From contig CAYXZP010000011.1 in NCBI GenBank assembly GCA_964469485.1, positions 1 through 34,848 on the forward strand: a stretch of DNA of 34,848 bases, in the 5' to 3' direction. Origin of the DNA: CAYXZP01 sp964469485 (GTDB lineage: Bacteria > Desulfobacterota > Binatia > UBA1149 > CAYXZP01). Shown here in pieces: positions 23,163 to 31,988 of this stretch. The position numbers and the translations under genes were made by a program. The notes under the pieces were generated by a model. The model was not told the origin of the DNA. It saw nothing but the letters and a program-made list of their open reading frames with translations, and did no database searches. Numbering within the stretch: position 1 is the first letter of the stretch; every line of letters begins with the position of its first letter.

Positions 23163-24251
23163 ATGCACTGGCGATCACCCCTTGCCGGCCTGTTCACGAC
23201 CGCCCTCGTGGTGGTCGCCGGCCTCGGCCCGGCGGCGACGGCGGCCGAAGCCTCGAGTGCGGCGCGCTGCAGTCGCCGCGCCGTCTGGACGCACAACCGC
23301 ATACTTACCGTCGACACGAGGAGCTTGGCCCGCTGCGCCACTGCGGTACTAGAGGAGAGCCCCTTCGAGTCGGCCGAACGCCGCTGCCGTGACCTGCGAA
23401 CCGCCGGCGCGGGCCTTGACCGCCGTGACGCCCGTATGCGTAAACGTCTGGCGGCGAGCTGCGAGGACAACCTACCGTTGTGGCTGCCACCGGCCTGTAC
23501 CGGCCCGGGAGCGGCCAGGGGCATGAGAATAACCGGGGCCGGGGACATGGCCCTGTGTGTGGCGGCCTCGAGCCACTGTCTGGCCGCTCGCTCCATACAG
23601 TCGATCTTCGGGGATATCACCGAGCCGCTCGCGCTCCAAAACTCCGGCAATCTCGCTTTCGAGTTCGGCCAGCTTGCCGGCAACAGTTTTTCCAACTGCC
23701 TTGGGGCGACCCTTGCTTCAACAACCACATCCACGACCTCGACGACGACCACCACGACGATGCCACGGACCGACATCGTGGTGATAAGCGAGATCATGGC
23801 CGACCCCCGGGCTTTGCCCGACACGCGTGGCGAGTACTTCGAGTTGTGGAACGGGAGCGACCACGCGCTCGACCTCGAAGGCTGGATGGTATCGGACCTC
23901 GGCAGCGACAGCTTCACCATCAAGGACCCGCTGCCGTTTCCGGCCGGTGGTCGTGTGGTGCTGGCAAGGTCGGAAGATGCGGCCGGGGGCAGGGTCGACT
24001 ACGTGTATGGCGGCTCGATGACGCTCGCCAATTCGAACGACGAGATAATCGTCATGCGGGACGGAACCGTGCTGGATATGGTCGCGTACGGGTCTCTTTT
24101 CCCGCGCACGGCCGGGCACTCGATGGAACTCGACGACGGGCTTCTCGATGCCCTCGAGAACGATTCGGCATCAGCCTGGTGCGTGTCGGCCCTGAGCATG
24201 GCCGACGGCGACTACGGAAGCCCACAGGAGAGCGCGACGCCCTGCCCGTAG
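23163..24251 (+). CDS. Secreted Cys-rich protein with lamin-tail domain
   Basis: The 362-aa protein has an N-terminal signal peptide (hydrophobic core about 9-22, AxA site near 25-28). A helical domain with eight cysteines (about 30-183) resembles the Cys-rich repeat modules of secreted proteins from uncultured Deltaproteobacteria/Binatota (recalled similarity). A Thr/Ser linker at about 185-199 follows, then a lamin-tail domain (about 202-310) with ISEIMADP, GEYFELWNGSDHALDLEGW and FPAGGRVVLA. Lamin-tail domains in bacteria are beta-sandwich modules of exported proteins; the ligand is unknown. Two more Cys lie near the C-terminus. It is not obviously linked to histidine synthesis although it follows hisG by 70 nt. 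Confidence 0.82.
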   Translation: MHWRSPLAGLFTTALVVVAGLGPAATAAEASSAARCSRRAVWTHNRILTVDTRSLARCATAVLEESPFESAERRCRDLRTAGAGLDRRDARMRKRLAASCEDNLPLWLPPACTGPGAARGMRITGAGDMALCVAASSHCLAARSIQSIFGDITEPLALQNSGNLAFEFGQLAGNSFSNCLGATLASTTTSTTSTTTTTTMPRTDIVVISEIMADPRALPDTRGEYFELWNGSDHALDLEGWMVSDLGSDSFTIKDPLPFPAGGRVVLARSEDAAGGRVDYVYGGSMTLANSNDEIIVMRDGTVLDMVAYGSLFPRTAGHSMELDDGLLDALENDSASAWCVSALSMADGDYGSPQESATPCP

Positions 24252-24257
24252 CCCGGT

Positions 24258-24479
24258 TCAGGACTGCATGTCGTCGAGGATGTCGTCCTTGCGCCCGTCA
24301 CGGATCAAACGATCGTTTCGCAGCGCCTGTCGCATCGCGACCCAGGTAAAGAAGCCCACCAGGAACAAAGCGCCCGCCACCGGCATGTTGTCGGCCTTGC
24401 CGATAATCGAGCTGAACTGGTCCCAGGCAGACATCTCGTGGGACGCGGCGGCTGCCGCAATAAAACCGAGGGTGACCAT
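24258..24479 (-). CDS. Small single-pass membrane protein, 73 aa
   Basis: A hydrophobic segment at about 32-49 (VAGALFLVGFFTWVAM) is flanked by a short N-terminal region and a charged C-terminus, RNDRLIRDGRKDDILDDMQS. Start ATG at 24479; an internal ATG at codon 16 is possible. A good candidate promoter lies 12-40 nt upstream. The gene is monocistronic, convergent with the secreted protein gene (6 bp apart). I do not recognise a function. Confidence 0.65.
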   Translation of the reverse strand: MVTLGFIAAAAASHEMSAWDQFSSIIGKADNMPVAGALFLVGFFTWVAMRQALRNDRLIRDGRKDDILDDMQS

Positions 24480-24490
24480 AGAGGCACCCG

Positions 24491-24519
24491 ACGCTAGGTA
24501 GCCCGGACACGCATGTCAA
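24491..24519 (-). promoter_or_regulatory. Candidate sigma-70 promoter of the 73-aa membrane protein gene
   Basis: On the minus strand a consensus TTGACA (24514-24519) is followed after 17 bp by TAGCGT (24491-24496). The ATG is 12 nt beyond the -10, so the transcript would be leaderless or nearly so. The rest of the 162-bp gap (24480-24641) shows nothing else recognisable. Confidence 0.5.
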
Positions 24520-24641
24520 TTGGCGTCGGCTAGCTTGACTAATCGCAGGCGTGCCGCCCGGGCCTACACGGACGCGCTCGAGGTATCGCTCGGCCATGCA
24601 GCTCGACCGGGCGGGGGAAACATCCTGACGCTGGGACCGTT

Positions 24642-25577
24642 TCAGCCCGACCAGTCGGCTTGATAGGCGCGCCAGGCCCGGGCGAGCCCCTCGGAAAAGT
24701 CCACAACGACGGAGTAGCCGAGGGCCTCGCCGGCGGCGGCGATGTCGGCCTCGCTGTGCTTGACGTCGCCCACGCGGGCCTCGACGTGGTTGCGCTCGAG
24801 CTGGTGACCCACGGCCGATGCGAGACCATCGACCAGGTCCAGCAGCGAGTAACGGGTGCCGCAGGCGGTGTTGAACACCCGCCCGCGGACGTCCCCGCCA
24901 ACCGCGGCCAGCAGGTTGGCGTGGACCACATTGTCCACATAGGTGAAATCGCGGGACTGTAGCCCGTCACCATGGATGAGGAGCGGCTCGGAGGCCGCCG
25001 CCCAGCTCATGAAAAGCGGGATAACCGCCGCGTATGGAGAATCGGGGCGCTGGCGGGGGCCAAAAACGTTGAAGTAGCGAAGCGACACCGTCTCCATGCC
25101 GTAGACCTCGGCGAACGCGCGGGTGTAATTTTCTCCGGCCAGCTTGCTCGCGGCATAGGGGGAAAGCGGGCGGGTGGCCATGTCCTCGCGCTTGGGCAGC
25201 GCGGGATTGTCGCCGTACACGGAGGACGAGGAAGAGTAGACCACGCGGCCGACACCGGCGTCACGGGCGGCTATCAAAACGTTGAGGGTGCCCCCAACAT
25301 TGACGTCGTTGCTGGTCTTGGGATCCTCGACAGAGCGGGGCACGGAACCCAACGCGGCCAGATGGAGCACCACATCCACCCCTTTAACGGCACGGGCGAC
25401 AGCGTCCGGGTCGCGCACGTCCCCCTCGACGATCTCGACGTCGTCCGCAACGCCGTCTAGATTTGAACGCAGACCGTTGCTGAGGTCGTCGAACACCCTC
25501 GCCCGCTCTCCCCGGCGAACGAGTTCGGTGACGATATTCGACCCGATGAAGCCGGCGCCCCCGGTGACTAGGTACAC
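24642..25577 (-). CDS. NAD-dependent sugar epimerase, WbpP/GalE-like
   Basis: This 311-aa SDR protein has the NAD loop TGGAGFIGSN, the LHLAALGSVPRSVEDP block, catalytic SSSSVYG and YAASK, and RYFNVFGPRQ, which together resemble UDP-GlcNAc C4-epimerases of the WbpP/TviC type more than GalE. With the UDP-sugar dehydrogenase at 28499-29797 it would make UDP-N-acetylgalactosaminuronic acid; substrate specificity is inference. The chosen GTG at 25577 lies 4 nt after the upstream stop with GGAGG 12 nt before; a GTG at 25610 would overlap by 29 nt. It is the last gene of the glycan operon. Confidence 0.87.
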   Translation of the reverse strand: MYLVTGGAGFIGSNIVTELVRRGERARVFDDLSNGLRSNLDGVADDVEIVEGDVRDPDAVARAVKGVDVVLHLAALGSVPRSVEDPKTSNDVNVGGTLNVLIAARDAGVGRVVYSSSSSVYGDNPALPKREDMATRPLSPYAASKLAGENYTRAFAEVYGMETVSLRYFNVFGPRQRPDSPYAAVIPLFMSWAAASEPLLIHGDGLQSRDFTYVDNVVHANLLAAVGGDVRGRVFNTACGTRYSLLDLVDGLASAVGHQLERNHVEARVGDVKHSEADIAAAGEALGYSVVVDFSEGLARAWRAYQADWSG

Positions 25578-25581
25578 CGGA

Positions 25582-26361
25582 TCAGGCGTCCTCCGAAGAC
25601 CCGTCCGCACCGGCCTGGCCCGTCCATGCCGGCGTGGTCTCGGAGCGGACCGTATAGGGCATGCGGTCGAGCACGTTGAACTTGAATATGTACCACAGCG
25701 CCGCGACCCCGTCCTTCCAGGTAATCTTCTTGCCGGCGTCGTAGTCGCGCCCCCAGTAAGAGATCGACATCTCGTATATGCGCAACCGCATCTGGGCGAC
25801 CCGTGCGGTCACCTCCGGTTCAAAACCGAACCGGTCGGTCGTCAACCGCATCGATTTCATGGCCTCGGTTCGGAACACCTTGAAGCCCGTCTCCATGTCC
25901 GTGAGGTTGAGGTTGGTAAGAAGGTTGGACATCAACGTTAGCAACTTGTTGGCCACCTCGTGCCAGAAGAACAGGACACGGTGAGCGCCGCCGAGAAAGC
26001 GTGAGCCATAGACCACGTCGGCGACATCCTTGATGATCGGCTCGATGAGGCGGGGGTACTCGATGGGGTCGTATTCCATGTCGGCATCCTGAACGATGAC
26101 CATGTCGCCAATCGCCTCGGCGAGCGCGGTTCTGATAGCCGCACCCTTGCCGCGGTTGCGATCGTGAAAGAGCACCTTGAGGGACGGGTCGGCTTCGGCC
26201 ATTGACCTCAAGATGTCGCGGGTGCCGTCGGCCGAGCAATCGTCGACAATGATGATCTCCGTGCTGACATCCACCGAGTTCACACGTTCGACGACCTTGG
26301 CGATCGTCTTTTCCTCGTTGTAAGCCGGGATCAATACCGAAAGCTGTGGCCGTTCGCTCAT
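25582..26361 (-). CDS. GT2 glycosyltransferase, dolichyl-phosphate-mannose-synthase-like
   Basis: The 259-aa protein begins with LSVLIPAYNEEKTI, then IIIVDDCSADGTRDIL and the QDADMEYDP metal-binding motif, followed by GSRFLGG and DMETGFKVFR. This is the soluble catalytic domain of the DPM1/polyprenyl-phosphate glycosyltransferase group; no C-terminal membrane pair is present, although one amphipathic stretch near WYIFKFNVL may touch the membrane. ATG at 26361 overlaps the preceding gene's stop (ATGA). Confidence 0.88.
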   Translation of the reverse strand: MSERPQLSVLIPAYNEEKTIAKVVERVNSVDVSTEIIIVDDCSADGTRDILRSMAEADPSLKVLFHDRNRGKGAAIRTALAEAIGDMVIVQDADMEYDPIEYPRLIEPIIKDVADVVYGSRFLGGAHRVLFFWHEVANKLLTLMSNLLTNLNLTDMETGFKVFRTEAMKSMRLTTDRFGFEPEVTARVAQMRLRIYEMSISYWGRDYDAGKKITWKDGVAALWYIFKFNVLDRMPYTVRSETTPAWTGQAGADGSSEDA

Positions 26362-27404
26362 GTGTTCCCCCCCTCGAGAACTGCCGGTGCCGGCTCGTGG
26401 CGCAACCAGCGGGCCGAGAACCTCAACACACCGAAGAGGAAACCGGTTGCCCAGGCGTGGTGTATGACCGTGAACGCGGCCAGCCGTCTCACCCGCCCCG
26501 GCAAGCCTGCCCCTTGGGCCAGCGCGACCCCCGTCATGACCAGAAGGTAGCCTGCAAGCGCCGCGACGGCGAGCCTGCCCATCCCACCATAGAACGGCGC
26601 CGCACAAAGCGCCGTTATCAACATGAGATCGAAGGCCGGCGGTACGAAGTGGCGAACGCTCATTTGCCGTGGATGTTTCTGGAGGACCCTCACCTTCCAC
26701 AATCCGTATTCGAAAAACTGCCTGGTGAGCGCCACCCAGCTCTGACGGTTGTGGTAGCGCGACCGCAACATCGGGGACACGATTATACGGCCACCGGCCG
26801 CACGTATCCGGTAGTTCAGCTCGTCGTCCTGGTTCCTGACAAGCTCTTCGTCAAAAAGCCCCACCCGTTCGAAGACGGACCGTGTCCACATGCCCATGTA
26901 AGTGGTATCGCTCTCGTGCTCGTTGTCGGCAAAATGAAAGGTCGCTCCTATGCCGAAACGCGACTGCATGGCCCGTGAGACAGCCTCGCCAACCGGGCCG
27001 CCGCCACTGGTGACCATCGGACCGCCGACGTTCTCCGCCCCGGTACGCTCGAGGGCATCGATCCCGCAGCTGAGATAATCGCTTGCCAGCACCGTGTGCG
27101 CGTCCACGCGTGCGATGACGGACCCGCGCGCGGCCCGGATGGCGTTGTTGAGTCCCGTGGCGACGATGCGTCCGGGATTGGGGATCAGCCTCACACGCGC
27201 GTCCTCGCCGGCCAGCGCCGTCAGCATTTCGGCCGACCCATCCTCCGAACCGCCGTCGGCGACCAACACCTCGAACCGGTCGGCGGGATAATCCTGGGCC
27301 AGGACGGCGCCGAGCGAACGCTTTATCCAATCGGCTTCGTTACGCACCGGCATGATGACGCTGACGAAGGGCGCGGTGTCGGGAATGCCGCCCGGTTCAG
27401 GCAT
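26358..27404 (-). CDS. GT2 glycosyltransferase with C-terminal membrane helices
   Basis: The protein (348 aa) has VSVIMPVRNEADWI, VLVADGGSEDGSAEM, ARVDAHTVLA in place of the DxD, and RNQDDELNYRIRAAGG, typical of succinoglycan-type GT2 enzymes. About 100 C-terminal residues contain two or three hydrophobic helices. The ATG at 27404 overlaps the previous gene by 8 nt; an ATG at 27416 is an alternative. Confidence 0.87.
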   Translation of the reverse strand: MPEPGGIPDTAPFVSVIMPVRNEADWIKRSLGAVLAQDYPADRFEVLVADGGSEDGSAEMLTALAGEDARVRLIPNPGRIVATGLNNAIRAARGSVIARVDAHTVLASDYLSCGIDALERTGAENVGGPMVTSGGGPVGEAVSRAMQSRFGIGATFHFADNEHESDTTYMGMWTRSVFERVGLFDEELVRNQDDELNYRIRAAGGRIIVSPMLRSRYHNRQSWVALTRQFFEYGLWKVRVLQKHPRQMSVRHFVPPAFDLMLITALCAAPFYGGMGRLAVAALAGYLLVMTGVALAQGAGLPGRVRRLAAFTVIHHAWATGFLFGVLRFSARWLRHEPAPAVLEGGNT

Positions 27405-28491
27405 AGATGGACTCATAGACGCCCGTGGTGGCGTCCACCATGGCCGCGAGCGAAAAGCGCGAGGCCGCCTCCTCGCGCGCCCGGCGCCCCATGGCGGCGG
27501 CTCGGACGGGATCGCCCAGCAGCGCGAGCGCATTGCTCGCCAGCGCTTCGCGGTCGCCGGCTTCGATCAGAACCCCGTTCTTGCCGTGCTCGATAAGCTC
27601 GGGCGTCCCACCGACCGCAGTTGCCACGACGGGCACCCCGGCGGCCATCGCTTCCAGAACGACGTTGGGCGTGCCCTCCCAGTCCGAGGTCAGCCAAAAT
27701 TGATCGATGCCCGAGAGAAAGGCGGCTATGTCCTCACGTGGTTCGCTCAGGACCACGACACCGCCCAGGCCAAGCCGCTCGATGGCGCTTTCGAGACGGG
27801 CGCGCTCGGGCCCCTCACCGACGATCTCGAACCTGGCCCCGGGGTAGCGGCGGTGCACCGCGGCGGCGGCCTCGAGGAACAACGGGTAGTTCTTCTGCAC
27901 CTCGAAGCGCCCTATCCCTCCGATGCGAACAGCTTCGCCGTGGCCGGTCGCCCGAGCGCCCCCGAAACGCCCGGTGTCCACGCCGTTGTAGACGACATGG
28001 GTCCGGCCGGGCGCGACGTCGTAGTGTTCTTGGGCGAACTCGGCCATACGGCGTGAGTTGCAGACCACCGCGCTGGATCCCCTGAAGGCGCGCCGCATAA
28101 CGGCGCGCCGCAGCCGGCTCGGTTCGATCTTGCAGTTGCGGGCCGAGGTCACCAGGCGGGTCTCCCGCGTGATACGGGTCGCAAGATAAGCATAGGCGCT
28201 CGCGATGTACAGAAAGGCATGGGCGATCTCGATACGGTCCTCCCTCAACGCCCTGGCCAGGCCCAAGATGCGGCCGGGGTCGAGGTTGCGTTTGTTCTCG
28301 AGCACACGAACGGGAACGCCCGCGGCCTCGATACGCCCCCCGAAGGGCTCGCGGGCCGACGACAGGCAGTAGACGGTGACGCGATGAGTGTCGCGCAAGG
28401 CCCGGGCAAGCTCGTAGAGCTGCCCTTCGGCGCCCCCGTAGGTGAGCTGGCCGATCACGAGCCCGAGGCGTCTGACAGCGCGGTCCGACAC
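27397..28491 (-). CDS. GT4 glycosyltransferase
   Basis: The 364-aa protein has the GT4 (GT-B fold) layout: N-terminal GQLTYGGAEGQLYELARAL, central VVYNGVDTGRF, GGIGRFEVQKNYPLFLEA, and the donor-binding SDWEGTPNVVLEAMAAGVPVV with E-x7-E. It transfers an activated sugar with retention. The start is a GTG at 28491, 7 nt after the dehydrogenase stop; an open frame continues upstream within that gene without homology. Confidence 0.9.
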   Translation of the reverse strand: MSDRAVRRLGLVIGQLTYGGAEGQLYELARALRDTHRVTVYCLSSAREPFGGRIEAAGVPVRVLENKRNLDPGRILGLARALREDRIEIAHAFLYIASAYAYLATRITRETRLVTSARNCKIEPSRLRRAVMRRAFRGSSAVVCNSRRMAEFAQEHYDVAPGRTHVVYNGVDTGRFGGARATGHGEAVRIGGIGRFEVQKNYPLFLEAAAAVHRRYPGARFEIVGEGPERARLESAIERLGLGGVVVLSEPREDIAAFLSGIDQFWLTSDWEGTPNVVLEAMAAGVPVVATAVGGTPELIEHGKNGVLIEAGDREALASNALALLGDPVRAAAMGRRAREEAASRFSLAAMVDATTGVYESIYA

Positions 28492-28498
28492 CGGGTTC

Positions 28499-29797
28499 TC
28501 AGACGCGGATGATGTTGTCTGCCGTAATGCCCTTGAAGGCATTGCGCGTGTCTATGATCAAACGGGCGGTGTCGGCGATCCAGGGGTAATCGAAGGCACT
28601 GTGGTCGGTCAAAAGGATTGCGGCATCGGCGGCGGCAAGCGCCTCCCCGGACAGCGCGACCGCCTCGAGTTCGCCGCCGGCAACGCTCACTTTATCGACC
28701 ATCGGGTCCACGAAATCGACGGTGGCGCCTTTGCCGAGCAGCAATTCCATCACGTCCAAGGCCGGAGACTCCCGGACGTCGTCTATGTCGCGTTTGTAGG
28801 CAACCCCGAGCACGAGCACGCGCGAGGCCTTGAGCGCGATCTCACGATCGTTGAGCGCGTCGGCGATACGGTCGACGATGTAGGCGGGTTTTTGCGCGTT
28901 GATCTGGCTTGCCAGCTCGATGAACCTGGCCTCGAAACCCTCCGCGCGCGCCTTCCAGGTAAGGTACTGGGGATCGACCGGGATGCAATGTCCGCCGAGT
29001 CCCGGCCCGGGGTAGAACGGCATGAAGCCGAAAGGTTTGGTGGCGGCGGCGTCGATGACCTCCCAGACGTCGATATCGAGCTGCCCGCACATCATCGCGA
29101 GTTCGTTGACTAGGGCGATATTGACGTTTCGGAAGGTGTTCTCGAGGAGCTTGACGAGCTCGGCCACCCGCGGGGAGCTCACCGGCACCACGCTGTCTAT
29201 GCAACGCCCGTACAGGGCGATGGCCGCCTCATTGGCGCGTTCGCTCAGGCCACCGACCACCTTGGGGATGTTGCGCGTCGTGAACTCGGTGTTGCCCGGG
29301 TCGGTGCGTTCGGGGGAAAAGGCGACCTCGACGTCACGGCCGGGTTCAAAACCGGCCTCTTGCAGGGTCGGCACGACGAGCTCTTCCGTAGTTCCCGGGT
29401 AAGTGGTGCTCTCGAGAATGAGGAGTTGCCCGGGGCGCATGTGTGCGGCGACACGGCCGAGCGCGTCGACGATGTAGGAAAGATCGGGGTCCTTGGTCTT
29501 GCGCAGCGGTGTGGGCACGCAGATGTTTATGGTGTCGAGGCCGGCGACAACCGAAAAATCCGTCGTCGCTCTCAAACGACCGGACTCGACGAGACCGGCC
29601 ACCTGTTCGCCCGGAACATCGAGGACATAGGAACGGCCCGCGTTGATCTCGGCCACCTTGCCGGCGTCGACATCGATACCGGTCGTAACAAGGCCCGAGG
29701 TGGCGAACTCGACGGCCAGCGGGAGCCCGACATAGCCGAGCCCGACGACACCCGCCGCCGCGTCCCCGCTGCGTATTCGTTCGACCAGGTCGCTCAT
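28499..29797 (-). CDS. UDP-N-acetylglucosamine-type 6-dehydrogenase (WbpA-like)
   Basis: The 432-aa protein belongs to the UDP-glucose/GDP-mannose dehydrogenase family, oxidising C6 of a nucleotide sugar to the uronic acid with two NAD. It shows the Rossmann loop GVVGLGYVGLPLAVEF (about 16-31), ESTTYPGTTEE, AFSPERTDPGN, LLENTFRNVNIALVNELA and the catalytic Cys271 in GPGLGGHCIPVDPQYLTWKA, with C-terminal LGVAYKRDIDDVRESP. The GHCIPVDP form matches the UDP-HexNAc group (WbpA/TviB). Starts 5 nt after the GT2 stop. Confidence 0.9.
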   Translation of the reverse strand: MSDLVERIRSGDAAAGVVGLGYVGLPLAVEFATSGLVTTGIDVDAGKVAEINAGRSYVLDVPGEQVAGLVESGRLRATTDFSVVAGLDTINICVPTPLRKTKDPDLSYIVDALGRVAAHMRPGQLLILESTTYPGTTEELVVPTLQEAGFEPGRDVEVAFSPERTDPGNTEFTTRNIPKVVGGLSERANEAAIALYGRCIDSVVPVSSPRVAELVKLLENTFRNVNIALVNELAMMCGQLDIDVWEVIDAAATKPFGFMPFYPGPGLGGHCIPVDPQYLTWKARAEGFEARFIELASQINAQKPAYIVDRIADALNDREIALKASRVLVLGVAYKRDIDDVRESPALDVMELLLGKGATVDFVDPMVDKVSVAGGELEAVALSGEALAAADAAILLTDHSAFDYPWIADTARLIIDTRNAFKGITADNIIRV

Positions 29798-29802
29798 TGG
29801 CC

Positions 29803-30780
29803 CTAGCGCGGCGGTTGGCGGGAAAGGCCAACGACCTCGCCGACAACATAGCGCGGCCGCCCCTTGACCTCTTCAAAGACCCGCCCCAGGTACTCGCCGA
29901 TAATACCGAGGGCCAGCAACTGTATGCCGCCCAGGAACAACACTATCACGACCGTCGAGGTCCACCCCTGGATGATCTGGTCACCCGAGAGACGGGAAAC
30001 AAGGAGGTAGACCATGAAGACGAGCGCCGAGACGGATACAAACAGGCCGACGTTGCTCACCAGACGCAAGGGGACGAAGGAGTAGGACACCAATCCGTCG
30101 AAGGCCAGGCGCATCAGCCTCGCGAGATCGTACTTGGACCTGCCGGCATAGCGCGCGCCGCGCTCGTATTCGTATCCGGTCTGGCGGAACCCGACCCAGG
30201 AACGCAACCCGCGTATGAAGCGGTTGCGTTCGGGCATGTCGCGTAGCAGATCGACGACCTTGCGGTCCATCAAAGAGAAATCGCCGGAGTCCAGCGGAAT
30301 GTCCAAATACGAAATCTTTTTCATGAGCCAGTAAAAGCCCTTGTACGCGACGCGCTTGAATATGTTCTCTTTGCGCTCCTGCCTAACGGCATAAACGACC
30401 TCGTAGCCGTCCCGCCAGCGCGTGAGCAGGTCGGGCAGCAGTTCGGGCGGGTCCTGGAGATCGCCGTCCATGGCGATCACCGCACGCCCGCGCGCGTAAT
30501 CGAGCCCGCAAGAGATCGCGACCTGGTGGCCGAAGTTCCTGGAAAAAGCCACCGACTTGAAGCGCGGGTCTCGTTCGTGAAGACGGCGGATGATCTCTTT
30601 CGAGTCGTCCGTGGAGCCGTCGTTGATGAAGATCACCTCCCAACTCTCCCCCGTGCTCTCGAGCGTAGAGGAAAGGCGCTCGGCCAGCGTAGGCAAACTC
30701 TCCTCCTCGTCGTAGATCGGAATGATGACCGAAACCGTGACCTCAGCCCCCGCCGTCATGTTGCGTTCGCCGTTGCTCAT
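29803..30780 (-). CDS. Polyprenyl-phosphate glycosyltransferase, ArnC/GtrB-like
   Basis: The 325-aa protein has VSVIIPIYDEEESL, IFINDGSTDDS, SRNFGHQVAISCGLDYARG, the MDGDLQDPPELLP metal motif and RNRFIRGLRSWVGF, then two membrane helices at about 233-255 and 266-290. Such enzymes load a sugar onto undecaprenyl phosphate at the inner face of the membrane. ATG at 30780 overlaps the upstream stop as ATGA. Confidence 0.92.
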   Translation of the reverse strand: MSNGERNMTAGAEVTVSVIIPIYDEEESLPTLAERLSSTLESTGESWEVIFINDGSTDDSKEIIRRLHERDPRFKSVAFSRNFGHQVAISCGLDYARGRAVIAMDGDLQDPPELLPDLLTRWRDGYEVVYAVRQERKENIFKRVAYKGFYWLMKKISYLDIPLDSGDFSLMDRKVVDLLRDMPERNRFIRGLRSWVGFRQTGYEYERGARYAGRSKYDLARLMRLAFDGLVSYSFVPLRLVSNVGLFVSVSALVFMVYLLVSRLSGDQIIQGWTSTVVIVLFLGGIQLLALGIIGEYLGRVFEEVKGRPRYVVGEVVGLSRQPPR

Positions 30781-31979
30781 CGGTCTGAAGCTCCGAGCCC
30801 CGCCGGCTCCCGGCCGAGTTTAGCAGTCCTGGTCGGCGCTTTCCCAGAGCGGCCTGCTCGTGCGGCATCGTAAACGCGGACAAGTTCCGGCAACACCGCG
30901 GCCCAGGTCAGGTTTCGCTCATAGCGCAGCCGGCCGCAAGCGCCGATACGTCCGGCCCGCGCGCGGTCCTCCAGCAGGCCGGCCACGGCCACGGCCATGG
31001 CGCCGGCGTCGTCATCGGCCACCAACAAAGCTTCGCTGCCGTGTGCGAGCAATTTCGCCCCGCAGCCCGCCGCAACCACCGGCCGGCCCAGAGCAAGGTA
31101 GTTGACCAGCTTGATGGGCACACCCGAGCCTTCTCGCCGCGGCAGCACCAAGATCCGGCAAGAGGTCATGGCTGCGGACGCCTCCTCGAAACTGCCGGCG
31201 AGACGAAGCTCCACCCCGGCCTCAGCCTCGATACGCACGGCGAACTTTTCATCCGGCCGGTGGGCGATGATGAGGAGACGGGCCTGCGGATGTGTCCGCC
31301 GGAGCAGCGCGAAGGCTTCGAGCAACAGACCGAGATTCTGGTACGGGTCGAGATTCCCGCAGTAGCCGATGACCTCGCCGGGCGCCTCCACGGCCGCCCG
31401 GCCGGGATCGACAAGGGCCGGCGGGACCACGCTGAGGCGTTGCGGCTCCACACCGCAGGCCAGCAAGCGTGCCGCGCTCCAGTGGCATAGCGCGATCACC
31501 TGGTCCGCACGGCGTGGCACCTGGCAGTCGAGCAAACGGCCGGCGATACCCGCCAACCATTTCGTGAACCGGCCTTTGAAGTATTGGGGCAGTTCGTCGT
31601 TCATGAGGTTGTGGCTGTGGTAGATCACGGCGGGGCCGGTCACAAGACGGGCCAGCAGCGCGACAAGGGCCGCCTCATAGTTGTGGGCGTGCACGACATC
31701 TATGCGGTGGCGCCGTATGACCCGGCAGAGCCGGGCCGCCATGAGAAGATCCAAAAGAGGCTTTACAAAGGTCGGACCCGAACGCATCGCATCGTCGCCC
31801 GGTAGACGACGGATCCTGTGGTGGCAGACACCGGCCGCTTCGTACTGCGAACCCTGACCATAGGTGACCAAGTGGACCTCGTGCCCGGCCCCGGCGAGCT
31901 GCCCGGCCATCTCACGAACGAAGACCTGTGAACCCTGCGGCGAAGGAAAGGGGCACGCTGCGACCAAGGCTATACGCAC
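30777..31979 (-). CDS. GT4 glycosyltransferase
   Basis: The 400-aa GT-B protein begins MRIALVAACPFPSPQGSQ (GTG start at 31979), followed by VVHAHNYEAAL, a YHSHNLMNDELP block, VIGYCGNLDPYQNLGLLLEA and REGSGVPIKLVNYLALGRPVV, the family's donor-binding segment. The C-terminal 25 residues are basic and low in complexity. It lies 9 nt after the phosphodiesterase-like gene and overlaps the following GT2 by 4 nt. Confidence 0.88.
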   Translation of the reverse strand: MRIALVAACPFPSPQGSQVFVREMAGQLAGAGHEVHLVTYGQGSQYEAAGVCHHRIRRLPGDDAMRSGPTFVKPLLDLLMAARLCRVIRRHRIDVVHAHNYEAALVALLARLVTGPAVIYHSHNLMNDELPQYFKGRFTKWLAGIAGRLLDCQVPRRADQVIALCHWSAARLLACGVEPQRLSVVPPALVDPGRAAVEAPGEVIGYCGNLDPYQNLGLLLEAFALLRRTHPQARLLIIAHRPDEKFAVRIEAEAGVELRLAGSFEEASAAMTSCRILVLPRREGSGVPIKLVNYLALGRPVVAAGCGAKLLAHGSEALLVADDDAGAMAVAVAGLLEDRARAGRIGACGRLRYERNLTWAAVLPELVRVYDAARAGRSGKAPTRTAKLGREPAGLGASDR

Positions 31980-31988
31980 TCTCGATAT

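Noticed and set aside
23715..23765. Repetitive ACG/ACC tract as a possible CRISPR or tandem repeat element
   Set aside because: It is in frame and encodes the Thr/Ser linker of the secreted protein; there are no spacers.
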